Source: Pseudoalteromonas sp. N1230-9
Lineage (GTDB): Bacteria > Pseudomonadota > Gammaproteobacteria > Enterobacterales > Alteromonadaceae
Length of the DNA stretch: 64,000 bases
NCBI RefSeq assembly: GCF_032716425.1
Contig: NZ_CP090419.1
Span: forward strand, 2,234,001 to 2,298,000
Direction of reading: 5' to 3'
The translations under genes and the position numbers were made by a program. Positions 1 to 8,217 of the stretch are shown one piece after another. Each line of letters opens with the position of its first letter. Position 1 is the first letter of the stretch. Below the pieces are notes generated by a model that was given only the letters and a program-made list of their open reading frames with translations, made no database searches and was not told the origin of the DNA.

Positions 1-2359
1 TATCGGTATCTAGCTTATAGGCTAGCTCAAGGTCAATACCAGAAGTTTCGATGTCGTTTTCATTACTTGTACCTGAATGTACTTCAGTTAGAGCACCATT
101 ACCATCTCGAAGTGCATTACCTTGACAAGAAGCATCAAACTCACCTGGGGCAACATCGAAACAACGATTCAGTACTGTAGTACGGCTCGTAGTTGAAATC
201 GCATCTTCAACTGAAATATCGTAGTAGTCAACAGTCATAGATAGGTTGTCAGTTACTTGCCAAACGAAACCTAGGCTGTATGTATCTGCAGTTTCCTCTT
301 TAACATCAGGGTTACCACCGACAGTACCACCTGTGCTTTGAGCTTCGATTTGAGTAAGCTCAAAAGAACCATTAGCCGCTACACGTGCTGCAACTTCAGG
401 AATTGATAGACAGTTCGTCGCAACATTACCTGTATCTGAAGCTGTAACACCACTACATGGATCAGTTACATTAGCAAAAGTCTCACCACGACCGCCAAAT
501 AAATCTGCGATATTTGGTGTACGAACAGCTGTCGCTGCAGAAGCACGCAGTTTTAATGTCTCAATTGGAGAGTATTGCACGCCAGCATTCCATGTAGTCT
601 GGCCACCAACAATTTCATGATCCGCATAACGAGCAGCTAAATCTACTTCTAAGTTATCTAGTACAGGAAGGATAGTCTCAATATAGATATCATTTGAATA
701 ATAGCTACCATTTGTTGGATCTGCTTTATTAGTACTAGATGCACCTGTTTGCGCTAAATCACCTGGGCTATAAGAACCTTTCTCTAAACGATGTTCGTAA
801 CCCATTGCCATGCCTGCAAAGCCACCAGGAAGCTCTAAAGGTAACTCACCAACTAAAGAAGTTGAGAAAATAAACTGTTCTGTTTGACCTGCTGTTTTTG
901 CTGGCACTTTTACATAATCAACAGCGTCTTGTGAGATAGTTCCTGCACCAAATAAGTCTAAAGGTACACAACCTTGAAGAACAGCTAGCTCGTCAGCACA
1001 CTGCAAATCACCATCCGCATTTCTGATAACATCGAATGCTTTCGCTGCTCTTTCTACGTTAACTTGACCACCGTTTTCTTGGCGTTGATCTGTTTTACCC
1101 CAAGAAACATAGCTGTTCAGAGACCATGAGTCGTTAATAGCCCAATCTACACCTGTTGCAATTCGGATTGTATCTCGTTCTAGATCTGTTGAGCGTGCTC
1201 CAAATTCAACCATACGACGAACTAATGCAGGGATGTTATCATCCATTGTATAACCATCAGCAAGTAGGTTCTGGCGTAATAGCTCTGGAACCAAAGGGTT
1301 GCTCATAGAGATACCACCTACGCCACCACGTGAAGGTAGGAAAACATCGTCAGTTGTGAATGGTGTTGGTTCAATTGTTGAATCGTAAGTTTTAGATGAA
1401 TTCCAGTTAACTTCTGCAAAATATTGAATATCATCATTTATCTCTTGCTTGATATTCATTGCTGCATATTTACGCTCAAGCGGAGTTACTAGTTGTCGAG
1501 CAGAAGCACGGTTGAACGCTTGGCCACCACCGATACCTGTATACGGAGTACCATCCGCATTATAACCACCTACACGGCCTTGTGGTGGGTATGAAGAGAA
1601 AACCTTATCAACGTATTCGTTGCCGTTTTCATCTAAAAGAATTGCTTCATCGAATTCTGAAAAGTCTCTGTCAGATGACTTAAGACCTTTATCGTCATCA
1701 TAGCCTAATGCTACAGTTACACTACCAGTTCCCCAGCTATTACCAGACGTAATATTTACTGTGTACTTTTCACGATCGCTTTCAGATGAAATACCTGTTT
1801 GAGCATTGAACTCAATACCTTCAACATTATCACGAGTGATAATGTTAACAACACCTGCTACAGCGTCTGAACCATAAATAGCTGATGAAGCGCTTTTTAG
1901 AATTTCGATACGCTCAATCATAGAAGCTGGTATAGCATTTAGATCCACTGCATAACCAGATGAAGGCGAAACACCAGAAACAAATCGACGACCATTAACT
2001 AACACTAAGGTTCTAGATTCGCCTAGATTACGAAGAGAGGTCGTATTCAAACCAACACTTGTAGTACTGAATGATGAGTTAGATTGGTCTGATCCTGCGA
2101 TTGCAACTGGAGTCTGGTTAAGAACATCAGCAACGTTTAACGCGCCCATTTGAACGATATCGCTACGACCGATGACAGTAACTGGAACAGGCGTTTCCAT
2201 ATCTGTTCTTTTAATGCGAGACCCTGTAACCTGAATTCGTTCAACACTTTCTGCGCTTTCATCTTCCGCAGCAATTGTCGACGCTGAAAACGCAGCTGTT
2301 GAAGCTGCACCAAAAGCGATAGCTAAACGAACCGCCTTTGAAACTTGATTATTTAACAT
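1..2359 (-). CDS. TonB-dependent receptor, 3' end cut by window edge
   Basis: Outer-membrane TonB-dependent receptor importing an unknown substrate. About 786 codons are visible; the C-terminal end of the barrel lies beyond base 1. The ATG at 2357-2359 follows a good Shine-Dalgarno (AGGGAGA). The protein starts MLNNQVSKAVRLAIAFG, a signal peptide, followed by an IQVTGSRIKRTDMETPVPVT segment at the start of the plug, a plug with LVNGRRF and SAIYGSDAVAGVVNIIT, then barrel sequence including TLKLRASAATAVRTPNI. The start, leader and signal peptide match the next receptor at 3097-5943, but the plug and barrel differ greatly, so the two probably take different ligands. Family call is certain; substrate cannot be told. 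Confidence 0.93.
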   Translation of the reverse strand, partial: MLNNQVSKAVRLAIAFGAASTAAFSASTIAAEDESAESVERIQVTGSRIKRTDMETPVPVTVIGRSDIVQMGALNVADVLNQTPVAIAGSDQSNSSFSTTSVGLNTTSLRNLGESRTLVLVNGRRFVSGVSPSSGYAVDLNAIPASMIERIEILKSASSAIYGSDAVAGVVNIITRDNVEGIEFNAQTGISSESDREKYTVNITSGNSWGTGSVTVALGYDDDKGLKSSDRDFSEFDEAILLDENGNEYVDKVFSSYPPQGRVGGYNADGTPYTGIGGGQAFNRASARQLVTPLERKYAAMNIKQEINDDIQYFAEVNWNSSKTYDSTIEPTPFTTDDVFLPSRGGVGGISMSNPLVPELLRQNLLADGYTMDDNIPALVRRMVEFGARSTDLERDTIRIATGVDWAINDSWSLNSYVSWGKTDQRQENGGQVNVERAAKAFDVIRNADGDLQCADELAVLQGCVPLDLFGAGTISQDAVDYVKVPAKTAGQTEQFIFSTSLVGELPLELPGGFAGMAMGYEHRLEKGSYSPGDLAQTGASSTNKADPTNGSYYSNDIYIETILPVLDNLEVDLAARYADHEIVGGQTTWNAGVQYSPIETLKLRASAATAVRTPNIADLFGGRGETFANVTDPCSGVTASDTGNVATNCLSIPEVAARVAANGSFELTQIEAQSTGGTVGGNPDVKEETADTYSLGFVWQVTDNLSMTVDYYDISVEDAISTTSRTTVLNRCFDVAPGEFDASCQGNALRDGNGALTEVHSGTSNENDIETSGIDLELAYKLDTD

Positions 2360-2530
2360 TTGATTCTCCCTGGACCACTATTACTGTGGCTATATATTGC
2401 ATAAACTTGTTTATTACTTGTTTATTATTTACATCGTATAGAACTACGACAAACGAATAATAAACAAAAAAAACAAAATATCCAGCCCTTTATTTACAGT
2501 TCCTTAATTAAAAACCAAAAAATTTACTTT
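2360..2530 (-). promoter_or_regulatory. Conserved TBDR 5' leader with small hairpin
   Basis: The untranslated region upstream of the first receptor resembles the leader of the second receptor at 5944-6075: both share the GGGAGAATCAAATG ribosome-binding site, a short hairpin (CCAC...GTGG) directly before it, and an AT-rich stretch including AATAATAAACAAA and CCAGC(C/A)CTTTATTTACA. Conservation outside the coding sequence fits common ancestry and possibly common control. No promoter boxes are assigned. Confidence 0.5.
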
Positions 2531-2734
2531 TTACTATACTTTGTATACAAACATAAAATTTAGCGTTTAAGTTTAAATTGACAATAAAAAAATTAAATAA
2601 ACAAGATATTAATAATTATTTAACTTATCAGGTTTTATTTGGCAACTTCTTAACAGAGCCGTTTTCTTAACCACATTTAAAGCAACAACTTCAATGCGTT
2701 AGAACAAGACTTCAGACTGAAACTGTAACTACTT

Positions 2735-3015
2735 TAGTAATTACTTACATAAATTGGGATATATACTTATTTTTCTAAGCTTAATTTGACAATGAGAGTT
2801 GTCAGCTACACATTCCATATAAGCTTTGCCATAGAAGGGATACTTTCTGGTAATCTACTCAGTGTACAACCTAAACGATTACAAAAAAATAAGTAGCTCG
2901 TCGCGTCTGATATTATTGTTATTTTTGGAATTATGAGAAGGTTTGTATGATTGACTTTAGGAAGCGCGAGTCGCTAAAAAGCTCCTCAAAAAACTGAAAC
3001 TACGTTTTATGATCT
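2735..3015 (-). pseudogene. Decayed polB 3' fragment
   Basis: This otherwise empty stretch aligns with the plus-strand view of the polB 3' end near 6320-6600. Shared blocks include GAG(G/A)GTTGTCAGCTA, GGTAATC, ACCTAAACG.TTAC..A, AATAAG(C/T)AGCTC(A/G)TCG, TTTGTATGATT(A/G)ACT and GAGTCGCTAAA, in the same order and with similar spacing. The reading frame is destroyed by indels and stops. It sits just upstream of the first receptor, exactly as the real polB 3' end sits upstream of the second receptor, which indicates a tandem duplication of polB-3'-end plus receptor followed by decay of the polB part. Extent is approximate. Confidence 0.8.
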
Positions 3016-3041
3016 AAAAACAAACAATTAATGCAACAAAG

Positions 3042-3071
3042 AAAAAGGCCAAAACATAATGTCTTGGCCTT
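3042..3071 (-). terminator. Rho-independent terminator of second receptor gene
   Basis: On the minus strand an AAGGCCAA...TTGGCCTT hairpin with an imperfect extended stem is followed by a run of five T. It lies 26 bases after the stop codon of the receptor gene at 3097. Confidence 0.85.
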
Positions 3072-3096
3072 AGTAGGGAAAAATATTAACAGTTCA

Positions 3097-5943
3097 TTAG
3101 AACTTAAGGTTAACACTCATATGTACAAAACGACCTAAAGTGTCATAGTAGCCGGCCACTGTATTCGCGTTTGACGAAATAGTGTTACCAACCATAGGTG
3201 GCTCTTTATCAAAGATATTATTAATACCACCTGTCAGCGTTACATGCTCATTGACTGAGTAATTACCTGAAAGGTCGATGAAGTTGTAAGAATCAATACC
3301 ACCATTTTCAATTAATGATGTATCTGCATCACCTTCATAGTCTACGCCACCGTAGTAACGCCATTTAAGGCCTACTCGCCAATCACCTGCAATATAATTT
3401 ACATTCGCAGTGTGACGCCATTTTGGTGATGCAAAACAGTCCGTACTTACATTACCAGAACAATCATAAGCCAGTGACTCATCACCTAGGATTGGCTCCA
3501 CTTCTTTTTTGATGCTGTAATAACCATTAATATCAAATTTCAATGTTGCTTCGTTAAGCTCCATTGTGTAAGCAGCTGTTAAATCAACACCTTCCCACGT
3601 ACGACCACCAATGTTGTCACTTAAGTTTACAACATAACCATCTTGGCCTAACCATAGGCTACCTGATGCACTTCGTTGAATATTATCACAGAAGAAAGCA
3701 TCACCGGTTGTAGCACAGTTATTTAAGATGCGCTCAGCACCCACAACACCCACTACTTTTTCCATTTCAATTTGGAAATAGTCAACAGAGAAGTTGAAGT
3801 TATCAAATGGGTTTGCAACTAAACCAATCGTAATGGTTTCAGCTTCTTCCGGTTTTAGGTTTGGATTACCACCAGCAAATTGATTGTATTGACCTGCAGG
3901 CGATGCAGTAACGGCACCATATTGTGAACCAGTTACGCCCGTGTTCGCACACTGCGCTGAATCATATGCAGGGCTGTCACTTGCACAACCGTCACTACCA
4001 CTCCAAAGGCTGATGCTTTGTGCTGCGAATAGCTCACCAACATTAGGAGCACGAACCGCTTTTGCAAAGCTTGCACGGAACTTATACGCATCGGCTAGCG
4101 TATAATCACCACCAATTGAGTAAGTTGTATCTGAACCTGTTGTTGAGTAATCAGACCAACGTGCAGCCGTTGAAATATTAAACTCATCTAGCACTGGAAT
4201 TTGCAGCTCACCGTACACTTCATTTACATCAATCGAGCCATATAAGCTTGGTGATGGACCACCTTGACCTAATAGCTGACCTTCTTCATAAACCGTATCT
4301 GATGTACGCTCATATTCTTGCTCACGGCGTTCCACACCAAATACAGCTGCAATAGGCAAAGATGCACTTGGTAGAGTCAAATCAAGCTCACCTGATACAT
4401 AACCACTATAAATTGTTTGTGTTACTAAACCAGTTTGCGTACCAACACCTGCTAGCTGCGCTGCTTGCTCAGGTGTTACGCCATCTAGTTCAAATACATT
4501 ATAGTAAAGACAACCATCTGCTTCTTCACATGACGTACCAACAGCGCCAACACGTGGACCAATTTTTGGTGCTAATAAATCATTTTTATACACTGAGCTC
4601 GATGTTGTTGCAGAGTAGTTATAGCTAACATCATATGTCCAGTTATCGTTAATCTCACCTTCCATACCCGTTAGGATACGATATGAAGTATGCTCTAGGT
4701 TATCTGCACGCGGGCCACCTTCAACATTACGTTTACCGATATAAGCAACAAATTGATCACTTCCTGTTTGACCAAAAAGCTCTTGCAACTGCTGTTTTTG
4801 TAAGTCCGACAATAATGGGTTGTTGTAATCCATTAAAAACTCTTCGTTAAAGAACGTCCCCGACTCAGCGATTTGACCAGCTGTTCTATTGTGCATAAAT
4901 GAGAACTCTAGGTATGGTCTAAAGTGCTCATTGATTTCATAATCAATGAAGCTACCTAATGTAAAGCGCTCATTTGGGCGTAAGAAGTGATTCACAGGCG
5001 CATAGTTATAACGATAGCCATCATCTTCAATAAAACCCTGACCATTTGGGTTTAGATAGCCCCAAAACTCTTGTGTATAATCCACTTCGCCATCAACTAC
5101 AGGGAAGATATCAAAGTGTGGGTTTGGTGTATTTGCTGAACCACCACACACGTTACCCGCACCATTTAAAGCACATGACGAATAGTCGCGGCTACCCTGC
5201 AACAGCTCTGTTTGACGGTTGTAAGTTACGTAACCAACTGCATGGCCTTTACCTGAGTCAAACCCACTACCCACCGTTAAATCTAAGCTATATGACTTCC
5301 CATCGATTCCCGTATTGCCCGTTTCATAATCATAGCCTTGGTCATCCATCAGGCCTTGAATATACCCATTATCATTATTATGTTGATAGCCTGATGCTCC
5401 CATGTTGAATGAGATACCATCAAACTCATCGTTCATCACAAAGTTAACAACACCCGCAACAGCATCAGCACCATAAACTGCCGCCGCACCACCAGTTAGT
5501 ACGTCAACACGCTTAACTAATGATGCTGGAATTTGGTTAATATCAGGAACCTGAGATGTAATACTACCAGCCTGCATACGGCGGCCATTGATCAATACCA
5601 ATGTTCTGTTTGAGCCAAGACCACGAAGGTCAACGGTTGCGGTACCCGTTGCGCCATTCGCAAGAAATGAACTTTGCGCAGCTTCAATTTGTGGTAATTG
5701 GTTTAATACATCCTCAACACGAGAGAAACCGCTCAATTTAATCTCTTCAGCAGTCATTACAGTAACAGGACTAACCGTCTCAAGATCTGTACGTTTGATA
5801 CGTGAACCTGTTACTTGGATGCGCTCAACTTTTTCAACACCGTCATCGGCTGCATTTGCAGCCATAGAAAAACCTGTCGAAGTAGAAGCAACGCCAAAAG
5901 CAAGCGCAAGGCGCACCGCTTTTGAAACTTGATTATTTAACAT
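3097..5943 (-). CDS. TonB-dependent receptor
   Basis: Outer-membrane TonB-dependent receptor, 948 residues. The open frame extends further upstream, but the ATG at 5941-5943 has a strong Shine-Dalgarno and gives a proper signal peptide (MLNNQVSKAVRLALAFGVAS), so that start is used. The plug carries RIQVTGSRIKRTDLETVSPV, DLRGLGSNRTLVLINGRRM and AAAVYGADAVAGVVNFV; the barrel ends in a C-terminal aromatic residue (SVNLKF), as expected for BAM recognition. Several cysteine pairs lie in predicted external loops. It has its own terminator downstream. The tandem partner at 1-2359 shares signal peptide and leader. Substrate unknown; no neighbouring degradation or siderophore genes give a clue. Confidence 0.95.
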   Translation of the reverse strand: MLNNQVSKAVRLALAFGVASTSTGFSMAANAADDGVEKVERIQVTGSRIKRTDLETVSPVTVMTAEEIKLSGFSRVEDVLNQLPQIEAAQSSFLANGATGTATVDLRGLGSNRTLVLINGRRMQAGSITSQVPDINQIPASLVKRVDVLTGGAAAVYGADAVAGVVNFVMNDEFDGISFNMGASGYQHNNDNGYIQGLMDDQGYDYETGNTGIDGKSYSLDLTVGSGFDSGKGHAVGYVTYNRQTELLQGSRDYSSCALNGAGNVCGGSANTPNPHFDIFPVVDGEVDYTQEFWGYLNPNGQGFIEDDGYRYNYAPVNHFLRPNERFTLGSFIDYEINEHFRPYLEFSFMHNRTAGQIAESGTFFNEEFLMDYNNPLLSDLQKQQLQELFGQTGSDQFVAYIGKRNVEGGPRADNLEHTSYRILTGMEGEINDNWTYDVSYNYSATTSSSVYKNDLLAPKIGPRVGAVGTSCEEADGCLYYNVFELDGVTPEQAAQLAGVGTQTGLVTQTIYSGYVSGELDLTLPSASLPIAAVFGVERREQEYERTSDTVYEEGQLLGQGGPSPSLYGSIDVNEVYGELQIPVLDEFNISTAARWSDYSTTGSDTTYSIGGDYTLADAYKFRASFAKAVRAPNVGELFAAQSISLWSGSDGCASDSPAYDSAQCANTGVTGSQYGAVTASPAGQYNQFAGGNPNLKPEEAETITIGLVANPFDNFNFSVDYFQIEMEKVVGVVGAERILNNCATTGDAFFCDNIQRSASGSLWLGQDGYVVNLSDNIGGRTWEGVDLTAAYTMELNEATLKFDINGYYSIKKEVEPILGDESLAYDCSGNVSTDCFASPKWRHTANVNYIAGDWRVGLKWRYYGGVDYEGDADTSLIENGGIDSYNFIDLSGNYSVNEHVTLTGGINNIFDKEPPMVGNTISSNANTVAGYYDTLGRFVHMSVNLKF

Positions 5944-6075
5944 TTGATTCTCCCTGGACCACCAATAGTGGTTATAATTAGTATAATTATGTTTATTTTT
6001 TGTTACCCAAACTTGATTTGGCCAGAGAATAATAAACAAATAAAAATAAATTTCCAGCACTTTATTTACATTTAT
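5944..6075 (-). promoter_or_regulatory. Conserved TBDR 5' leader with small hairpin
   Basis: Leader of the second receptor. A 5-bp hairpin (ACCAC/GTGGT, 5-base loop) sits immediately before CCAGGGAGAATCAAATG, and the AT-rich upstream part matches the leader of the first receptor. Possible translational control element, or simply a duplicated leader. Confidence 0.45.
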
Positions 6076-6175
6076 TTAATAAAATGAATTTATACTGTAA
6101 CAACCTTACTTTTTCGCTCAAAAAACAAGCGACCAGTAAAATCAGTACTTACAACCAACAATTCACCAAAAATAA

Positions 6176-7840
6176 CTAGAAAAGCTGTATTTGCTTGTCT
6201 TCAATTGACGCAAATTTTGCAACTAAATTACCAACAATCATTTCAGCAATTGGCAATAATTGCTTATTTACATAAACAGAATAATCATATTGATGGTTGC
6301 CGATATAAAATTCAGCCCCCTGTGCGGTGTACACATATTCAATAGTTTGTCCGCGCTTAATTTCACGGTGAGGGTTGTCAGCTAGGTATTGCTTTGCAGC
6401 TTTAACATGAGGAGGGATATTTTTTTGGTAATCAGTTAAATGTTGACCTAAACGTTTACGATAAATAAGCAGCTCATCGTATTCGCCGTTATAGAGCTTT
6501 TTTACATACTTATCAAATGTTTGTATGATTAACTCTTGACTGTATGAGTCGCTAAATAATATTTCAAACAACTCAACTTGAAATTTATGAGCTAACTCCG
6601 TCCAATCACTGCGCACTGTCTCCATTCCTTTGAACACTAAGTGCGTGGCGCCATTTTTATCTATCTTACCTACATAGCGCTTTTTTGAGCCCGTTGCTTT
6701 ACCACGTATTGTTGGCATAAAAAATGGGCTATAGTGGGTTTCATATTCAATTTCTAAGTAGCTGGTTATATTATAATTTTTTTCAAGCTCTGCGTGCCAT
6801 CGCGCATTAATTTTCGTAGCAAGTTCAATACCTATTTCATGACAACTGGCAGGATTTAATTCATCATCTAGCTTAACAAATGTCGAATCTGTATCACCAT
6901 AAATAACTTGGTAGCCCCACTGCTCAATCCATTGCTTTGTTGTCTGCATGATCTCATGCCCGCGTAAGGTAATCGAACTTGATAAACGCGGATCGTAAAA
7001 CCGGCAACCTTTAGAGCCTAATACGCCATATAAACTATTCATAATGATTTTAATGGCCTGCGAAAGCATCGGTTGATTGTTATCTTTAGCAACTTGTCGG
7101 GTTGTGGCTAATTGGCGAATTAATTTAGGTAAATGGTGCTTCGTTCTTGAAAACAAGGCTTGATTAAACCCTTCAATCGCTAATTCTGGTTGCTTTAGTC
7201 CCTCGACTAGACCTAAAGGGTCAATGCAAAAAGTACGCATTATTGACGGGTAAAGACTTTTATAATCAAGCACCACAATATTTTTATATAACCCTGGTTC
7301 AGAGTTCATAACATAGCCACCAGGGCTGTCAAAGCTTAAGCCATGATCACCCAAATTCGGTGCCACATAGCCACTACGGTGTAATAAAGGGAGGTAAAGG
7401 TTGGTAAAGGCAGCGACAGAGCCGCCCATCCTTTCAAGTTCAAGACCTGTCATCTGACTGCGAACGGCAGCAAATTCGAGTAACTTTAATTTTTTGAAAA
7501 TACGCTGTACTAAAATACAATCTTGTCGATTGTATGCTGCAAGAGAAAGCTTATCCTCGTTAAATTGACGAACAATCTCATCTAACCGGTTATCCGTACT
7601 AATTAGCTTTTCTTCACCAAGCTCAATACTGGCTACATTAGCTAAGCTAAAACTATCATAGTGATACGTGGCATTTTTGAGCGTATCAATACCATCAATA
7701 ACAACTCTGCCTGGGACTGTGACACGCGTGAAATTGCCGACCCTTAACTGCATTTTTTCATTGTTACGACCTAAGGGCAGTTCAACACCTAGCGCCTCAG
7801 CACGCTCATGCAGCACACTGAAATCAAACTCAATAACATT
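6176..7840 (-). pseudogene. polB: Host DNA polymerase II, 3' part, cut off by the element
   Basis: C-terminal 554 residues of a family-B DNA polymerase II. The frame begins at the left junction with NVIEFDF, the second half of the Exo II motif, and contains Exo III (YNRQDCILV), Pol A (DYKSLYPSIMRT), Pol B (KIIMNSLYGVLG), Pol C (YGDTDSTF) and KKRY. The missing 228 residues are at 29726-30409; joining the halves at the shared AATGTT gives an in-frame 782-residue protein, the normal size for E. coli PolB (783). No internal stop has appeared, so the insertion is either recent or the fragment is still excisable. The first ATG in the fragment is at 7816; the frame runs open into the element, so a fusion product lacking the exonuclease N-terminus could exist but no start signal is evident. 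Confidence 0.95.
7835..7840. other. Left attachment core (AATGTT on minus strand)
   Basis: Six bases matching the right junction at 29720-29725 in the same orientation. On the polB coding strand the core encodes Asn-Val of the Exo II motif. It marks the left boundary of the element and is the probable crossover or duplicated target sequence. Confidence 0.75.
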
Positions 7841-7855
7841 CTTATCCGTAGGGAA

Positions 7856-7867
7856 TTTGTTGACTTT
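7856..7867 (+). repeat. Left end motif copy 1 (TTTGTTGACTTT)
   Basis: Reads TTTGTTGACTTTAG inward from the left core, 15 bases inside it. Matching copies lie at 29682-29692 (inverted relative to this one) and 29654-29666 (direct, TATGTTGACTTTA). Likely recombinase-binding site. Confidence 0.6.
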
Positions 7868-8020
7868 AGAACTATTAAAAAGAAAAATACCAAACTATAC
7901 ATAAACTTAATTGCTAAGTCCGGATGTCCGTGGTGCTAATGATAAGGAGTCAACGGTGACTCATTTATTACTAAGTCGAATGACTGCTAAAATTTGTAAA
8001 ACTAGAGTAAATTTAGAGAA

Positions 8021-8032
8021 TTTGTTGACCTT
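8021..8032 (+). repeat. Left end motif copy 2 (TTTGTTGACCTT)
   Basis: Second copy of the end motif, 165 bases inside the first and in the same orientation. One base differs (C for T after GAC). Confidence 0.45.
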
Positions 8033-8217
8033 AATTCAATTCATATTAAAAACTTATAGGGCAGTAGAATATTCACAAAAGTCTAGGAAGTGCCAAGTTA
8101 GTTGGATTAATAAGTTATATCCTCTAATTACCCGTTATTAAAATTCCCCTTTTCTCCAAGGATTTTTGATATCATCATCAAGGTAGAAATACATTTCAAA
8201 GTAATTCAGGAAGTCGA

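Larger units (their letters stand above)
7841..8217. other. Left end of element, non-coding, with end motifs
   Basis: There is no convincing gene in these 377 bases; a 76-codon open frame at 7911-8141 has no homology I recognise and no ribosome-binding site. The stretch holds two copies of TTTGTTGAC (7856-7864 and 8021-8029), a motif also found twice at the right end, so this is probably the recombinase-binding end. The upstream region of the cargo polB is in its last 60 bases. Confidence 0.55.

Noticed and set aside
7911..8141. 76-codon frame at the element's left end
   Set aside because: No ribosome-binding site, no recognisable family and it overlaps the end-motif repeat.
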